A DNA stretch of 64,000 nt from contig RDXO01000019.1 in NCBI GenBank assembly GCA_004292675.1, positions 1 to 64,000 on the forward strand, given 5' to 3'. A program made the translations under genes and the position numbers. The stretch's first letter is position 1. Every line of letters starts with the position of its first letter. Under the pieces are notes generated by a model. That model was not told the origin of the DNA, made no database searches, and saw only the letters and a list, made by a program, of their open reading frames with translations. Source of the stretch: Alphaproteobacteria bacterium. Its GTDB lineage: Bacteria; Pseudomonadota; Alphaproteobacteria; Rickettsiales; UBA998. Shown piece by piece: positions 42,504 to 51,500 of the stretch.

Positions 42504-43421
42504 TTAGCTTAGATTCTGTTGTTTCTTTGGGCGCACCCCGATTAAATGACATATGGTTTTGGTGAGCATGGAGCGGTTCAATGTATAAAAATGGAAGTCT
42601 TCCACGCCCTCCAACCGTAGGCGACGGCACAATGACGCGGTAACATAAGCGGCTGTTTGGTTATATAAATCGCGATCCCCTTCATCAATATCATCAAATA
42701 ATCCACTCATCCATGCGGGAACTTCTGCGCCACATGCATGGGCAAATTTTTTCAACTGCACAATGTTCGTCACGGGTAAAATCCCCGGAACAATCGGAAC
42801 TTCAATACCAGCTTTACGTACCTGATCTAAAAAACGCAAATAGGTATCCGCATGAAAGAAAAATTGCGTGATGGCACGTGTTGCGCCAGCATCAATTTTT
42901 CGCTTCAAATAATCAATATCAGCCTGCATGGATTGTGCTTGCGGGTGCATTTCTGGATAGGCGGCCACGCTAATTTCAAACCCACCAATGCGGGCTAATC
43001 CTTCCACCAAATCAACAGCATAATCATAACCTTGGGGATGTGGCTGATAGGGCAACCCTTGTGGCATATCACCCCGCAACGCAACAATATGGCGTACACC
43101 TGCCTGTGCATAGGCATGTGCCACCTCATCCACCTCACTGCGCGATGCACCGACACAGGTAAGATGGGCAGCGGGGGTTAAATCCGTTTCTTGAAGCAAG
43201 CGCGTGATGGTGGCATGAGTGCGCGCCCGCGTACTTCCCCCTGCGCCATAGGTCACAGAAACAAAAGCAGGGTTAAGTGGTGCGAGTGCTTGAATGGAAT
43301 CCCAAAGCGATGCTTCTGCCGTGGCATCTTTGGGAGGAAAAAATTCAAATGATACAGCGCGAGGTGGTGTGCTGTAAAAACTATAAAGTTGTTCTTGTAG
43401 TGCCTCATGAAAAAGGGTCAT
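42504..43421 (-). CDS. metF: 5,10-methylenetetrahydrofolate reductase
   Basis: 305 residues, GGAA six bases before the ATG. FAD TIM-barrel motifs are AVSFEFFPPKDATAEASLWD, PAFVSVTYGAGGSTR, HLTCVGASRSEVDEV, IVALRGDMPQG, and ATRAITQFFFHADTYLRF. It makes 5-methyl-THF for methionine synthesis. I saw no convincing SAM riboswitch in the 167 bases upstream. Confidence 0.96.
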   Translation of the reverse strand: MTLFHEALQEQLYSFYSTPPRAVSFEFFPPKDATAEASLWDSIQALAPLNPAFVSVTYGAGGSTRARTHATITRLLQETDLTPAAHLTCVGASRSEVDEVAHAYAQAGVRHIVALRGDMPQGLPYQPHPQGYDYAVDLVEGLARIGGFEISVAAYPEMHPQAQSMQADIDYLKRKIDAGATRAITQFFFHADTYLRFLDQVRKAGIEVPIVPGILPVTNIVQLKKFAHACGAEVPAWMSGLFDDIDEGDRDLYNQTAAYVTASLCRRLRLEGVEDFHFYTLNRSMLTKTICHLIGVRPKKQQNLS

Positions 43422-43588
43422 AATCGTTCCAATGTAAAAGTGATCATCTGCTTAGTCGCTATTAATTCAAGAATTACCAGCACACGTCAAGTTTTTGTTT
43501 TATGTATTATGTTGCAAATGCAAATTTTACTAGAATTTTGTTCTATAACTGTATAGAAAGGGAAAAATAACACCTAAGTATTTCTTTT

Positions 43589-44299
43589 ATGATCTTTATG
43601 CAGTTTCGCCACATCTTATCTATCGCCACGCTTATGGCATCATGTTCGGTGCAGTCGCTCCATGCGGCTGAGATCGCCGATCCGCTTGAGCCGATGAATC
43701 GCGGGGTATTCACCTTCAATGAATATGCCGATATGCTGGTGATGAAGCCGGTGACGCAAGCCTATGATTACGTTGTGCCAGATGAAGGAAAACAGGGCGT
43801 TAGCAATGTCATTCGCAATTTACAAATGCCCGTCTATTTTGCCAATTCTGTATTGCAAGGGGATGCTGAAAACGCCTTCGCATCCGTGTGGAGTTTTATG
43901 CTCAATAGCACCTTCGGTGTAGCTGGATTTTTTGATTTTGCGGGTGCAACGGGTTTGCATGTGCGCAATGAAGATTTTGGACAAACGCTTGGTGTGTGGG
44001 GCGTAGGGCGCGGGCCTTATATCGTTCTTCCCTTCTTTGGTCCTTCATCTGTACGGGATAGCACAGGCATAACAGGAGATTTTTTCTTTGATCCCTACAA
44101 CATGATCAAATCCAATGAATTTATTATTGCGCGTATTGGGCTGATTGGCTTAGATACGCGTTACCGTAATGCCACAGTCATTGATGATATTATGGAACAA
44201 TCTTTTGATCCGTATGCGACATTTCGCAGTGCCTATGATCAACAACGTCAGGCAGCCATCGTAAATACCACAAGTAATGATTTTATTGGAGAAGAATAA
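43589..44299 (+). CDS. mlaA: MlaA (VacJ) family outer-membrane lipid asymmetry protein
   Basis: 236 residues. Signal sequence with possible lipobox MASC (Cys19) or cleavage after LHAA. MlaA motifs follow: DPLEPMNRGVFTFNEYAD, VSNVIRNLQMPVYFANSVLQ, STFGVAGFFDFAG, EDFGQTLGVWGVGRGPYIVL and FFGPSSVRDSTG. MlaA removes surface phospholipids from the outer membrane and passes them to MlaC, encoded by the next, overlapping gene. Confidence 0.93.
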   Translation: MIFMQFRHILSIATLMASCSVQSLHAAEIADPLEPMNRGVFTFNEYADMLVMKPVTQAYDYVVPDEGKQGVSNVIRNLQMPVYFANSVLQGDAENAFASVWSFMLNSTFGVAGFFDFAGATGLHVRNEDFGQTLGVWGVGRGPYIVLPFFGPSSVRDSTGITGDFFFDPYNMIKSNEFIIARIGLIGLDTRYRNATVIDDIMEQSFDPYATFRSAYDQQRQAAIVNTTSNDFIGEE

Positions 44300-44940
44300 T
44301 GACCCGTTCCTTTTTAATGATAGCAAGCACCGTTGCATGTTTGTCGGGTGCAATGATGGTGCATTATCCCGCTCATGCCACCCCAGCTAATGCGAGCGCG
44401 CCCGCCGAACAGCAAACAGCGGAACAAGCATTTGTTCATAAGGTATCCAAAGAAGTTCTGAATGTGCTTCATAAGAAATTGAGTGCCGAAGAGACTCAAA
44501 AGCAGCTTGAAGTTGTGTTCAATGATAATGTGGATATTGATTGGGTGGGACGTTTTGTGCTTGCACGCCACTGGAATAGCACCTCGCCCGCACAACAGCA
44601 AAAATTTTTACAAAGCTATCGCGCTTTTATGACAGGCAATTACACCAAACGCTTACGGGATTATGCGGGTGAACATTATACCATATCAACACCACGTATT
44701 ATTGGTAATGGGCGTTCCGTATTAACGATGAAGGTGCAAAGCCCTAATGGTGGCGCACCTTTGATTATTGATTATAAAATACGCCAATCATCTGATGGTT
44801 TTAAGATTTACGATCTCGTCGTTGAAGGCATAAGCCTTATTTCAACCCAACGTTCGGAATTTGATGCTGTGATTAATCGTAAAGGCATTGATTTCTTGAT
44901 TGATGCATTAAATAAAAAAGCTCAAAACGCGAAAGAATAG
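44299..44940 (+). CDS. mlaC: MlaC family periplasmic phospholipid-binding protein
   Basis: 213 residues; start overlaps the mlaA stop (ATGA). Signal peptide (to about residue 30, MVHYPAHA). Family features are FNDNVDIDWVGRFVLARHWN, FLQSYRAFMTGNYTKRLRDY, LTMKVQSPNGGAPLIIDYKI and YDLVVEGISLISTQRSEFDA. It shuttles phospholipids between the outer-membrane MlaA complex and the inner-membrane MlaFEDB transporter, which is not in this window. Confidence 0.92.
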   Translation: MTRSFLMIASTVACLSGAMMVHYPAHATPANASAPAEQQTAEQAFVHKVSKEVLNVLHKKLSAEETQKQLEVVFNDNVDIDWVGRFVLARHWNSTSPAQQQKFLQSYRAFMTGNYTKRLRDYAGEHYTISTPRIIGNGRSVLTMKVQSPNGGAPLIIDYKIRQSSDGFKIYDLVVEGISLISTQRSEFDAVINRKGIDFLIDALNKKAQNAKE

Positions 44941-44955
44941 CGATCCCTCCTCCCC

Positions 44956-45369
44956 TCATCGAATTTGCGTACATTCTCGAAGATTCATGCCTTCGGAACG
45001 CTTTTTTATTGCCTTCTCACTTGTTCCAGGTGGTAGCCTCCATACGCAATCGCGTTGTAGGGCGCGCTGTACCATCAGGCGGACAAATTCAGGTTCAAAT
45101 CCTGCATAATGGCAGACCATGAGGAAGTCTTGACTTTTACCACGCAACCATATCAACGCCTCTTCTTTCCATTGAATATTTTCCTTTTTTTTACTGTTCG
45201 ATGAAGCATCCATGAGTGCTTGAACGAGGACGGCACGCCAGATACTTTGTTCTGTTGCGGCATAATTTGTCGGTGTAATCAAAATAGGATCACAGACACT
45301 TCCACACCTTTTAGTTGATTTTTGTTTTTTTGCTAAATTCGCATCTATCATTGTCATAAGCCTATCCAT
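44956..45369 (-). CDS. Conserved hypothetical protein
   Basis: 137 residues, convergent with mlaC. It has IWRAVLVQALMDASSNSKKK, then EEALIWLRGKSQDFLMVCHY and AGFEPEFVRLMVQRAL. The pattern (W-AVL-QA--DA, A--WL-S-DF--VC--AG--P--V) is one I have seen in small alphaproteobacterial proteins of unknown function. Likely soluble, basic. No operon partner. Confidence 0.65.
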   Translation of the reverse strand: MDRLMTMIDANLAKKQKSTKRCGSVCDPILITPTNYAATEQSIWRAVLVQALMDASSNSKKKENIQWKEEALIWLRGKSQDFLMVCHYAGFEPEFVRLMVQRALQRDCVWRLPPGTSEKAIKKRSEGMNLRECTQIR

Positions 45370-45509
45370 TTATGTATAAATTGTATCATTTTGCACCTAT
45401 CTCAAAGCGCAAACCTTGTTTTGCACTAGAAATCTATAAGGAATGGTTAGTACGGGAAGTGAAAAAATGCATCCTTCCCGAATGTTTTTTTCTATGATAG
45501 GTAGAAATC

Positions 45510-45971
45510 ATGACAGATGAACACCTTTTAGACTTACGTAACAAAATCTTAGAGCAGCAACAGATGGTCACGACGTTGCTAAAATTATTATTGGGTGCAA
45601 CGCCTAATATAGATGTTACCCTACCCTCATGTCATGAGCATAGACGGGTAAATAATAGCATACCATCAACCTATGGCGAAATTCTCCATGCCTTTGAACA
45701 ACGCAAACACCATGATGCTTCCGTGCGTGAATTACGCCAGATGATCACAACAAGTGAAAAAGAACCGCCTTCAGCCTTATTTATAAAACTTTCGCAAATG
45801 ATGCTTAAATGGTCGGAATGTGAACTAGCGGTACTCAAAGAGCTACGCCGTGACGCATCGAACGCTTCGGAGGATGCATCCCAAAAGCCTCTAAGCCTAG
45901 AAGAATGGGATATTATGCGTCATTATTTGGATATACCCACTTCACTTCAAGAAGTTGAGCCGTTGAAGTGA
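45510..45971 (+). CDS. Hypothetical protein; 3' end formed by a palindromic repeat
   Basis: 153 residues, mostly helical, starting MTDEHLLDLRNKILEQQQM, with a conserved-looking KLSQMMLKWSECELAVLKEL. No family recognised. The last 13 codons (from about 45932, residues IPTSLQEVEPLK) lie inside the repeat copy at 45932-46048, so the repeat has probably replaced or extended the original C-terminus. Confidence 0.55.
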   Translation: MTDEHLLDLRNKILEQQQMVTTLLKLLLGATPNIDVTLPSCHEHRRVNNSIPSTYGEILHAFEQRKHHDASVRELRQMITTSEKEPPSALFIKLSQMMLKWSECELAVLKELRRDASNASEDASQKPLSLEEWDIMRHYLDIPTSLQEVEPLK

Positions 45972-46048
45972 AGGTAAGGGTATATCTTATTAAAAATACT
46001 CATCTTTTCCACATTGCGATGCTGCGCATCTTCATGTGCGATGAGTAT
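45932..46048. repeat. Bipartite palindromic repeat, copy 1
   Basis: About 117 bp with two hairpins. Hairpin 1: ATATACCC, inner TTCACTTCAA, ..., TTGAAGTGAA, GGGTATAT. Hairpin 2: ATACTCATC, CACAT, GATGC...GCATC, ATGTG, GATGAGTAT. TCTTATTAAAA joins them. An inverted copy lies at 57232-57350; in the joined part 70 of about 76 bases agree. It occupies the gap before ettA together with 100 further bases lacking genes. Confidence 0.75.
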
Positions 46049-46148
46049 GCAACTCAGAGCGCATCAAATGACATATGCAAATAATCGATTGACCAATGGA
46101 ATAGAATCAGTCTAATATGCAGCAATTCATCTCAATGTGTTGTAACCT

Positions 46149-47831
46149 ATGTCAGAAAAATTTATCTATTATATCAAAGACCTCAGTAAGACCTATCCCG
46201 GGGGCAAGACGGTGTTGAAAAACATCTATCTTTCTTTTTACCCAGGAGCAAAAATCGGCGTGCTTGGGCATAATGGTTCAGGAAAATCTACCTTGCTTAA
46301 AATCATGGCAGGACGCGATACCGAATTTAACGGGGAGGCATGGGCAGCGAAAGGAACGCGCATTGGCTATTTAGAGCAAGAACCGCATTTGGATGAGAAT
46401 AAAAATGTCTTTGAAAATGTGATGGATGGCTTGCGCGAGAAAAAAAAATTATTAGATCAGTTCAATGCGTTATCCATGCAGCTTTGTGAAGTGATGGATG
46501 ATGATGAAATGAACCGCCTTCTTGAAGAACAAGGCAATCTGCAAGAGCGCATTGATGCGATGAATGCATGGAATCTTGATAATGACATTGAAATAGCGAT
46601 GGAAGCACTGCGTTGTCCCCCTGCTGATTCAGATGTGCGGATGCTTTCAGGCGGTGAACGTCGTCGCGTGGCATTGGCACGCTTATTATTAGAAAAGCCC
46701 GATATGCTGCTTCTTGATGAACCAACCAACCACTTAGACGCGGAATCCGTGGCATGGTTGCAACGGTTTTTGAAAGAATATGAGGGAACTGTGGTGATGG
46801 TGACGCATGATCGCTATTTCCTTGATCATGTGACAGGGTGGATTTTAGAGCTTGATCGTGGTGAAGGTATCCCGTATGAGGGGAATTATTCTTCATGGCT
46901 AGATCAAAAACAAAAACGCTTGAAGCAAGAAGAAAAAGAGGAGTCATCCCGTCAGAAGCAGATTGCAGAGGAATTGGAATGGGTCAAACAATCCCCCAAA
47001 GCACGTCAGGCGAAATCCAAAGCACGTATTAAGGCGTTTGATGATTTGGTCAATCGTTCCAAAGAAAAACGTAATGGTACAGCACAAATCATTATTCCTG
47101 TAGCGGATCGCTTAGGTGATGTTGTGATTAAAGCGGATCGCGTGGGCAAGTCTTTTGGGGAAAAATATTTGATTGATAATCTCTCCTTCACCCTACCGCC
47201 AGGGGGGATTATCGGTGTCATTGGTCCGAATGGCGCGGGTAAATCGACGCTATTTCGCATGATCACCAAACAAGAAACGCCTGATGTGGGTACATTCACT
47301 ATTGGGGATACCGTACATCTTGGTTATGTTGATCAATCGCGTGACTCGTTGAATGATAAAAACAGCGTATGGCAAGAAATATCGGGTGGTGATGAAGAAA
47401 TTATCCTTGGCGGGCAAACGGTAAAAAGCCGTGCTTATTGCTCTTCTTTCAACTTCAAAGGCGCGGATCAGCAAAAAACCATCGGTATGCTCTCAGGCGG
47501 AGAACGCAATCGCGTGCATATGGCAAAGATGTTGAAGCAAGGTGCGAATGTGATTCTTCTCGATGAACCAACCAATGATCTCGATGTAGAAACATTGCGC
47601 GCCCTTGAAGATGCATTGCTAGATTTTGCAGGCTGTGCAGTGATTATTTCGCATGATCGTTGGTTTTTGGATCGTATTGCAACCCATATTCTTGCTTTTG
47701 AAGGGGATAGCCATGTGGAATGGTTTGAGGGTAATTATCAAGAATATGAAGAAGATCGCAAACGTCGCCTTGGTGATAGTGCGCTGAATCCCACACGTAT
47801 CAAATATAAACCCATTTCTCGAGCAGCTTAG
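46149..47831 (+). CDS. ettA: ABC-F protein EttA (energy-dependent translational throttle)
   Basis: 560 residues, two ABC domains and no membrane part. Domain 1: [17 protein letters not shown], signature [37 protein letters not shown]. Domain 2: [53 protein letters not shown]. The opening [20 protein letters not shown] and the arm region match EttA. It binds the ribosomal E site and gates the first peptide bond according to ATP/ADP ratio. Length as in E. coli (555). Confidence 0.94.
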   Translation: MSEKFIYYIKDLSKTYPGGKTVLKNIYLSFYPGAKIGVLGHNGSGKSTLLKIMAGRDTEFNGEAWAAKGTRIGYLEQEPHLDENKNVFENVMDGLREKKKLLDQFNALSMQLCEVMDDDEMNRLLEEQGNLQERIDAMNAWNLDNDIEIAMEALRCPPADSDVRMLSGGERRRVALARLLLEKPDMLLLDEPTNHLDAESVAWLQRFLKEYEGTVVMVTHDRYFLDHVTGWILELDRGEGIPYEGNYSSWLDQKQKRLKQEEKEESSRQKQIAEELEWVKQSPKARQAKSKARIKAFDDLVNRSKEKRNGTAQIIIPVADRLGDVVIKADRVGKSFGEKYLIDNLSFTLPPGGIIGVIGPNGAGKSTLFRMITKQETPDVGTFTIGDTVHLGYVDQSRDSLNDKNSVWQEISGGDEEIILGGQTVKSRAYCSSFNFKGADQQKTIGMLSGGERNRVHMAKMLKQGANVILLDEPTNDLDVETLRALEDALLDFAGCAVIISHDRWFLDRIATHILAFEGDSHVEWFEGNYQEYEEDRKRRLGDSALNPTRIKYKPISRAA

Positions 47832-47922
47832 CATCTAAAGATTGTGTGAATCTTACTTTTGTGATAAGAACGATTTTATATTTTATGTTTGGAGCAATTA
47901 ACCCTATGAATAGAAAGCATCT

Positions 47923-48447
47923 ATGAGTCAAAACGACAACACGCGTATTAATGAGCAAATTAGAGTCCCTAAAATCCGTTTAATTGATGCGGATGGCGAG
48001 ATGATCGGAGTAGTCACAGTACGAGAAGGCATAGAAATGGCTCGTGCAGCAGGATTGGATTTGGTGGAAGTGTCACCTAATGCAGAACCGCCTGTGTGTA
48101 AAGTGTTGGATTATGGCAAATATAAATATATGCAACAAAAACGTGCAAGTGAAGCGCGTAAAAAACAAAAAATCATTCAGGTAAAAGAGATTAAATTACG
48201 TCCCGGCATTGATGATCATGATCTTGAAGTCAAAATCCGTGCTGTGCATAAATTTCTTGAAGAAGGTGATAAGGTCAAATTAACACTACGTTTCCGTGGT
48301 CGTGAGATGGCGCACCAAGAATTGGGGATGAAATTGCTTGTGGAAATCCGAGATCGCTTAGGTGAAGCCGTAAAGGTGGAACATCAACCGAAACTCGAGG
48401 GCAAGCAGATGATTATGGTCATTGCTCCTGCCCAAGCAAAAACCTAA
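47923..48447 (+). CDS. infC: Translation initiation factor IF-3
   Basis: 174 residues. N domain: [37 protein letters not shown]-type stretch ([20 protein letters not shown]) and [21 protein letters not shown] domain: [39 protein letters not shown]. It prevents premature 50S joining and checks the start codon. ATG start here. The next ribosomal genes (rpmI, rplT), often downstream, are absent; a SURF1 gene follows. Confidence 0.97.
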   Translation: MSQNDNTRINEQIRVPKIRLIDADGEMIGVVTVREGIEMARAAGLDLVEVSPNAEPPVCKVLDYGKYKYMQQKRASEARKKQKIIQVKEIKLRPGIDDHDLEVKIRAVHKFLEEGDKVKLTLRFRGREMAHQELGMKLLVEIRDRLGEAVKVEHQPKLEGKQMIMVIAPAQAKT

Positions 48448-48457
48448 GCAAAAACCT
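48434..48457. repeat. 12-bp tandem duplication at the infC stop
   Basis: AAGCAAAAACCT occurs twice in direct succession. The first copy leads into the infC stop, the second repeats the last codons and gives a second in-frame TAA. Confidence 0.8.
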
Positions 48458-48495
48458 AATTTTTGAGTTCCAAACCCTGATGGGGGCATTTATTC

Positions 48496-49239
48496 ATGAC
48501 ACGCCCTAGCACGCGTTCTTCTTCTCGGCAATGGCATAAGCCCCATCCTCTTGCATGGGCGTTCATTATTTTAGCATCCGCTTTGCTCTTTGGGTTATGC
48601 ATTTGGCAAATGCAGCGATTGCAGTGGAAGTTGGGGTTGATTGAACGTATTAGCCAAGGGCAGATTCATGAACCGCTCGCAGCATTGCCCACTAATGATG
48701 AACTGATGCGCAAGGATTATGGTTTTGCACGCATCTATGTTACGGGTGAGTTTCTGCATGATCAAGAGATTCATCTTGCGCCGCGTTATTATCATAGCCA
48801 ATTAGGATACCATATCCTTACCCCCTTTCGCTTAACCGATGGGCGTATCATTCTTCTTAATCGCGGTTGGGTGATGGCGGATCACAAAGATGCATCGTAT
48901 CGTCTTGAGGGGCAAACACAAGGAATGCATCATTTTGTGGTTATGCTGCGCACCGATCCCGATCGCAATTATTTCACACCGAAACATGACCCAAAAAAAA
49001 ATATCTGGTTTTGGCGTGATCGCGCTGCCATTGCCAAGCATTTAGGGCTAGCATTAGTGCCTGTTGATGCGGATATATTATACGGAGCGCGCACGCATAC
49101 CGCCCCTATTGCTTCCGACGGACTCATCACTTTGCGCAACGATCACCTTGGTTATGCCCTCACATGGTTGTTGGTGGGCATAAGTGGCATTGTGATTTTT
49201 GTATTATTTCATTGGCGTAGTTCCAGCATCAACGAATAA
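48496..49239 (+). CDS. SURF1 family cytochrome c oxidase assembly protein
   Basis: 247 residues with two membrane helices (about 17-36, LAWAFIILASALLFGLCIWQ; and 220-238, ALTWLLVGISGIVIFVLFHW) flanking a periplasmic domain. SURF1 signs are IWQMQRLQWKLGLIERI, DYGFARIYVTGEFLHDQEIH, GYHILTPFRLTDGRIILLNR and GWVMADHK. SURF1 proteins help insert heme a into oxidase subunit I, which implies aerobic respiration with an aa3-type oxidase. Leads into the M20 gene nine bases later. Confidence 0.92.
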   Translation: MTRPSTRSSSRQWHKPHPLAWAFIILASALLFGLCIWQMQRLQWKLGLIERISQGQIHEPLAALPTNDELMRKDYGFARIYVTGEFLHDQEIHLAPRYYHSQLGYHILTPFRLTDGRIILLNRGWVMADHKDASYRLEGQTQGMHHFVVMLRTDPDRNYFTPKHDPKKNIWFWRDRAAIAKHLGLALVPVDADILYGARTHTAPIASDGLITLRNDHLGYALTWLLVGISGIVIFVLFHWRSSSINE

Positions 49240-49248
49240 GGTGATCCC

Positions 49249-50472
49249 ATGCAGCATCATGAAGCCCTATCCTTTATTGAAACGCAAGAAGAACATATGA
49301 AGCACCTTGTGTGGCAATGGTCTTCCATTAATTCAGGGAGTTATCATCGTGCAGGGCTTGATCGTATGCGTGCAGCGTTGGCAGATAATTTCCTATGGTT
49401 GCATGGTGACATGGAAGAAGTTCCGCTGCAACCCATGACGCACATCAATGCGCGTGGTGAGGTGCAAATGATTGAGCTTGCCCCTGCATTACGCATACGA
49501 AAACGCTCGGATGCACCGATAAAGATTTTTTTATGCGGGCATTATGATACAGTTTTTGGTGAAGAACATCCGTTCCAAGCTCCTCGTCTTGTTGATTCCA
49601 ATACCATCAATGGTCCCGGTGTGGCAGATCTCAAAGGCGGTTTGGTGGTGATGCTCAAAGCCTTAGAAACATTAGAACGCTCTCCTTTGGCATCGCAGAT
49701 CGGTTGGGAGATATTGCTCAATCCCGATGAAGAAATTGGTTCGATTGGTTCTGATCCGCTACTCAAAGAAGCAGCGCAGCGCAACCATATTGGCTTGATT
49801 TATGAACCATCGCTTCCTGATGGCACGATTGTTTCGGGGCGCAAAGGAACGGGCAATTTTTCTATAGTGATGCATGGCAAGGCTGCCCATGCAGGGAGAG
49901 AGCATCATTTGGGGCGCAATGCGATTGTTAAATTAGCGGAATTGACGATTGCATGTGATGCACTCAATGGGGCGCGTCCTGATGTAACGATTAATGCGGG
50001 GGTTATTGAGGGGGGAGTCGCGCTGAATGTTGTGCCAGATGTTGCAGTGATGCGCTTTAATGTGCGCATTGGCACAGTTGAGGATCAGCACTGGGTAGAG
50101 CAACAAATCACACGGATTCTTGAGGAATTTAACCAACGCCACGCGCCCGATTATCGCGCAGAAATTCATGGGCGTTTTACCCGTCCTCCTAAAATCATTA
50201 CGCATAAGGATCGCGCTTTGTGGGATGGGCTAGAAAGTTCTGGTGCGATGCTTGGTTTAACCATTAAAAGCCAACCATCGGGCGGATGCTGTGATGGCAA
50301 TAACCTTGCTGCCTATGGATTGAGTAACATTGATACATTGGGTGTGCGTGGTGGTCATATCCACTCCGATCAAGAATATGTTTTATTGGATTCCCTAGTG
50401 GAACGCGCCAAACTTTCCGCCTTGTTGCTGTTGCGTATAGCTAATGGCGAAATTGTTCTTTCATCCTCGTAA
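49249..50472 (+). CDS. M20 family metallo-hydrolase
   Basis: 407 residues. Metal site motifs: IFLCGHYDTVFG (His-x-Asp), GPGVADLKGGLVVML (bridging Asp), LLNPDEEIGSIGS (catalytic Glu-Glu), and a C-terminal GVRGGHIHSDQEYVLL. The middle lid/dimer domain holds GTGNFSIVMHGKAAHAGREH. Family members are carboxypeptidase G2-like, ArgE/DapE-like amidohydrolases. Position directly before astA suggests it acts on an N-acylated amino acid, possibly a succinyl derivative, but the substrate is not known. Confidence 0.88.
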   Translation: MQHHEALSFIETQEEHMKHLVWQWSSINSGSYHRAGLDRMRAALADNFLWLHGDMEEVPLQPMTHINARGEVQMIELAPALRIRKRSDAPIKIFLCGHYDTVFGEEHPFQAPRLVDSNTINGPGVADLKGGLVVMLKALETLERSPLASQIGWEILLNPDEEIGSIGSDPLLKEAAQRNHIGLIYEPSLPDGTIVSGRKGTGNFSIVMHGKAAHAGREHHLGRNAIVKLAELTIACDALNGARPDVTINAGVIEGGVALNVVPDVAVMRFNVRIGTVEDQHWVEQQITRILEEFNQRHAPDYRAEIHGRFTRPPKIITHKDRALWDGLESSGAMLGLTIKSQPSGGCCDGNNLAAYGLSNIDTLGVRGGHIHSDQEYVLLDSLVERAKLSALLLLRIANGEIVLSSS

Positions 50473-50483
50473 GGAATGTTTTT

Positions 50484-51500
50484 ATGTATATTCGTCCTGT
50501 AACCCGCGATGATCTCGATGCTGTGTTAATGATTGCCCGAGCTGCTGGCATAGGCATGACATCCCTTCCTGCTGATACTGAAGTGCTGCATGAAAAAATC
50601 GAGCGTGCCGCAAAAACTTTTGATATGAGCCTCAAAAATCCTGAAGATGCTTTGTATTTTTTTGTGATGGAGGATGAGGAAACACAACAAATTGTTGGAA
50701 CATGCGGGATAGAAGCCTTTGTGGGGCTGCGTCGTCCGATGTTCTCCTATAAAATCATTACGGTGACACGTCATTCGGAGACGCTCAATAAATTAGTGCG
50801 TAATGAAATGTTGCATATGGTCAATGATTATACGGGCGTTTCTGAAATTGGTTCATTGTTTTTATTACCCGAATATCGCCGTGATCGCTTAGGGCGTTTT
50901 CTTTCACGGATGCGCTTGCAATTTATGGCAATTTTTCGTGAACGGTTTGGTGAAAAAGTCATTGCTGAGATTCGAGGATGGCACGATGGCAAAGGCAATT
51001 CCCCATTTTATGATAGCTTAGCCAAGAATTTTTTCCATATTGATTTTACCGAAGCCGATTGGATTTGCGCCACTCAAGGCAATCGCTTCATTTCTGAACT
51101 CATGCCAACCTATCCTATTTATGTGGATTTGCTCCCCATAGAAGCCCAAAATGTGATTGGTGTGCCGTATGTCAATAGTGAACCTGCAAAGGCTATGCTC
51201 GAACGTGAAGGGTTTAAGTTCAATAAATATGTTGATGTTTTTGATGGTGGGCCGACCTTAGAAGCGGATATTGATAATTTACGTATTGTACGCGATATTA
51301 CCCGCGCACCCATTCGCTCGATTGTGGCACAAAAAGATGATATGCAGCGAAAAATGCTGATGACTACTGATTTCGCACGCCTACGCGCTGTCTTAGGATG
51401 GATAGAAGAACATGACGATGGCACTATTTCTCTTGATCGCCATAGTGCAGAACTCCTGCATCTGCACCTAGGCGATGTGGTTGCGATTAGTGGTGCTTAA
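50484..51500 (+). CDS. astA: Arginine N-succinyltransferase (AstA family)
   Basis: 338 residues. Begins MYIRPVTRDDLDAVLMIARA and contains FSYKIITVTRHSETLNKL, LFLLPEYRRDRLGRFLSRMR, EIRGWHDGKGNSPFYDSLA, FHIDFTEADWICATQG and LEREGFKFNKYVDVFDGGP, all typical of AstA. It transfers succinyl from succinyl-CoA to arginine, the first step of the AST catabolic pathway. The other ast genes (astB-E) are not next to it. Overlaps convergent lon by 14 bases. Confidence 0.93.
   Translation: MYIRPVTRDDLDAVLMIARAAGIGMTSLPADTEVLHEKIERAAKTFDMSLKNPEDALYFFVMEDEETQQIVGTCGIEAFVGLRRPMFSYKIITVTRHSETLNKLVRNEMLHMVNDYTGVSEIGSLFLLPEYRRDRLGRFLSRMRLQFMAIFRERFGEKVIAEIRGWHDGKGNSPFYDSLAKNFFHIDFTEADWICATQGNRFISELMPTYPIYVDLLPIEAQNVIGVPYVNSEPAKAMLEREGFKFNKYVDVFDGGPTLEADIDNLRIVRDITRAPIRSIVAQKDDMQRKMLMTTDFARLRAVLGWIEEHDDGTISLDRHSAELLHLHLGDVVAISGA

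Noticed and set aside
43422-43588. SAM riboswitch upstream of metF
   Set aside because: The sequence shows no convincing SAM-I or SAM-II core; only AT-rich DNA and a weak promoter-like TTGACG.
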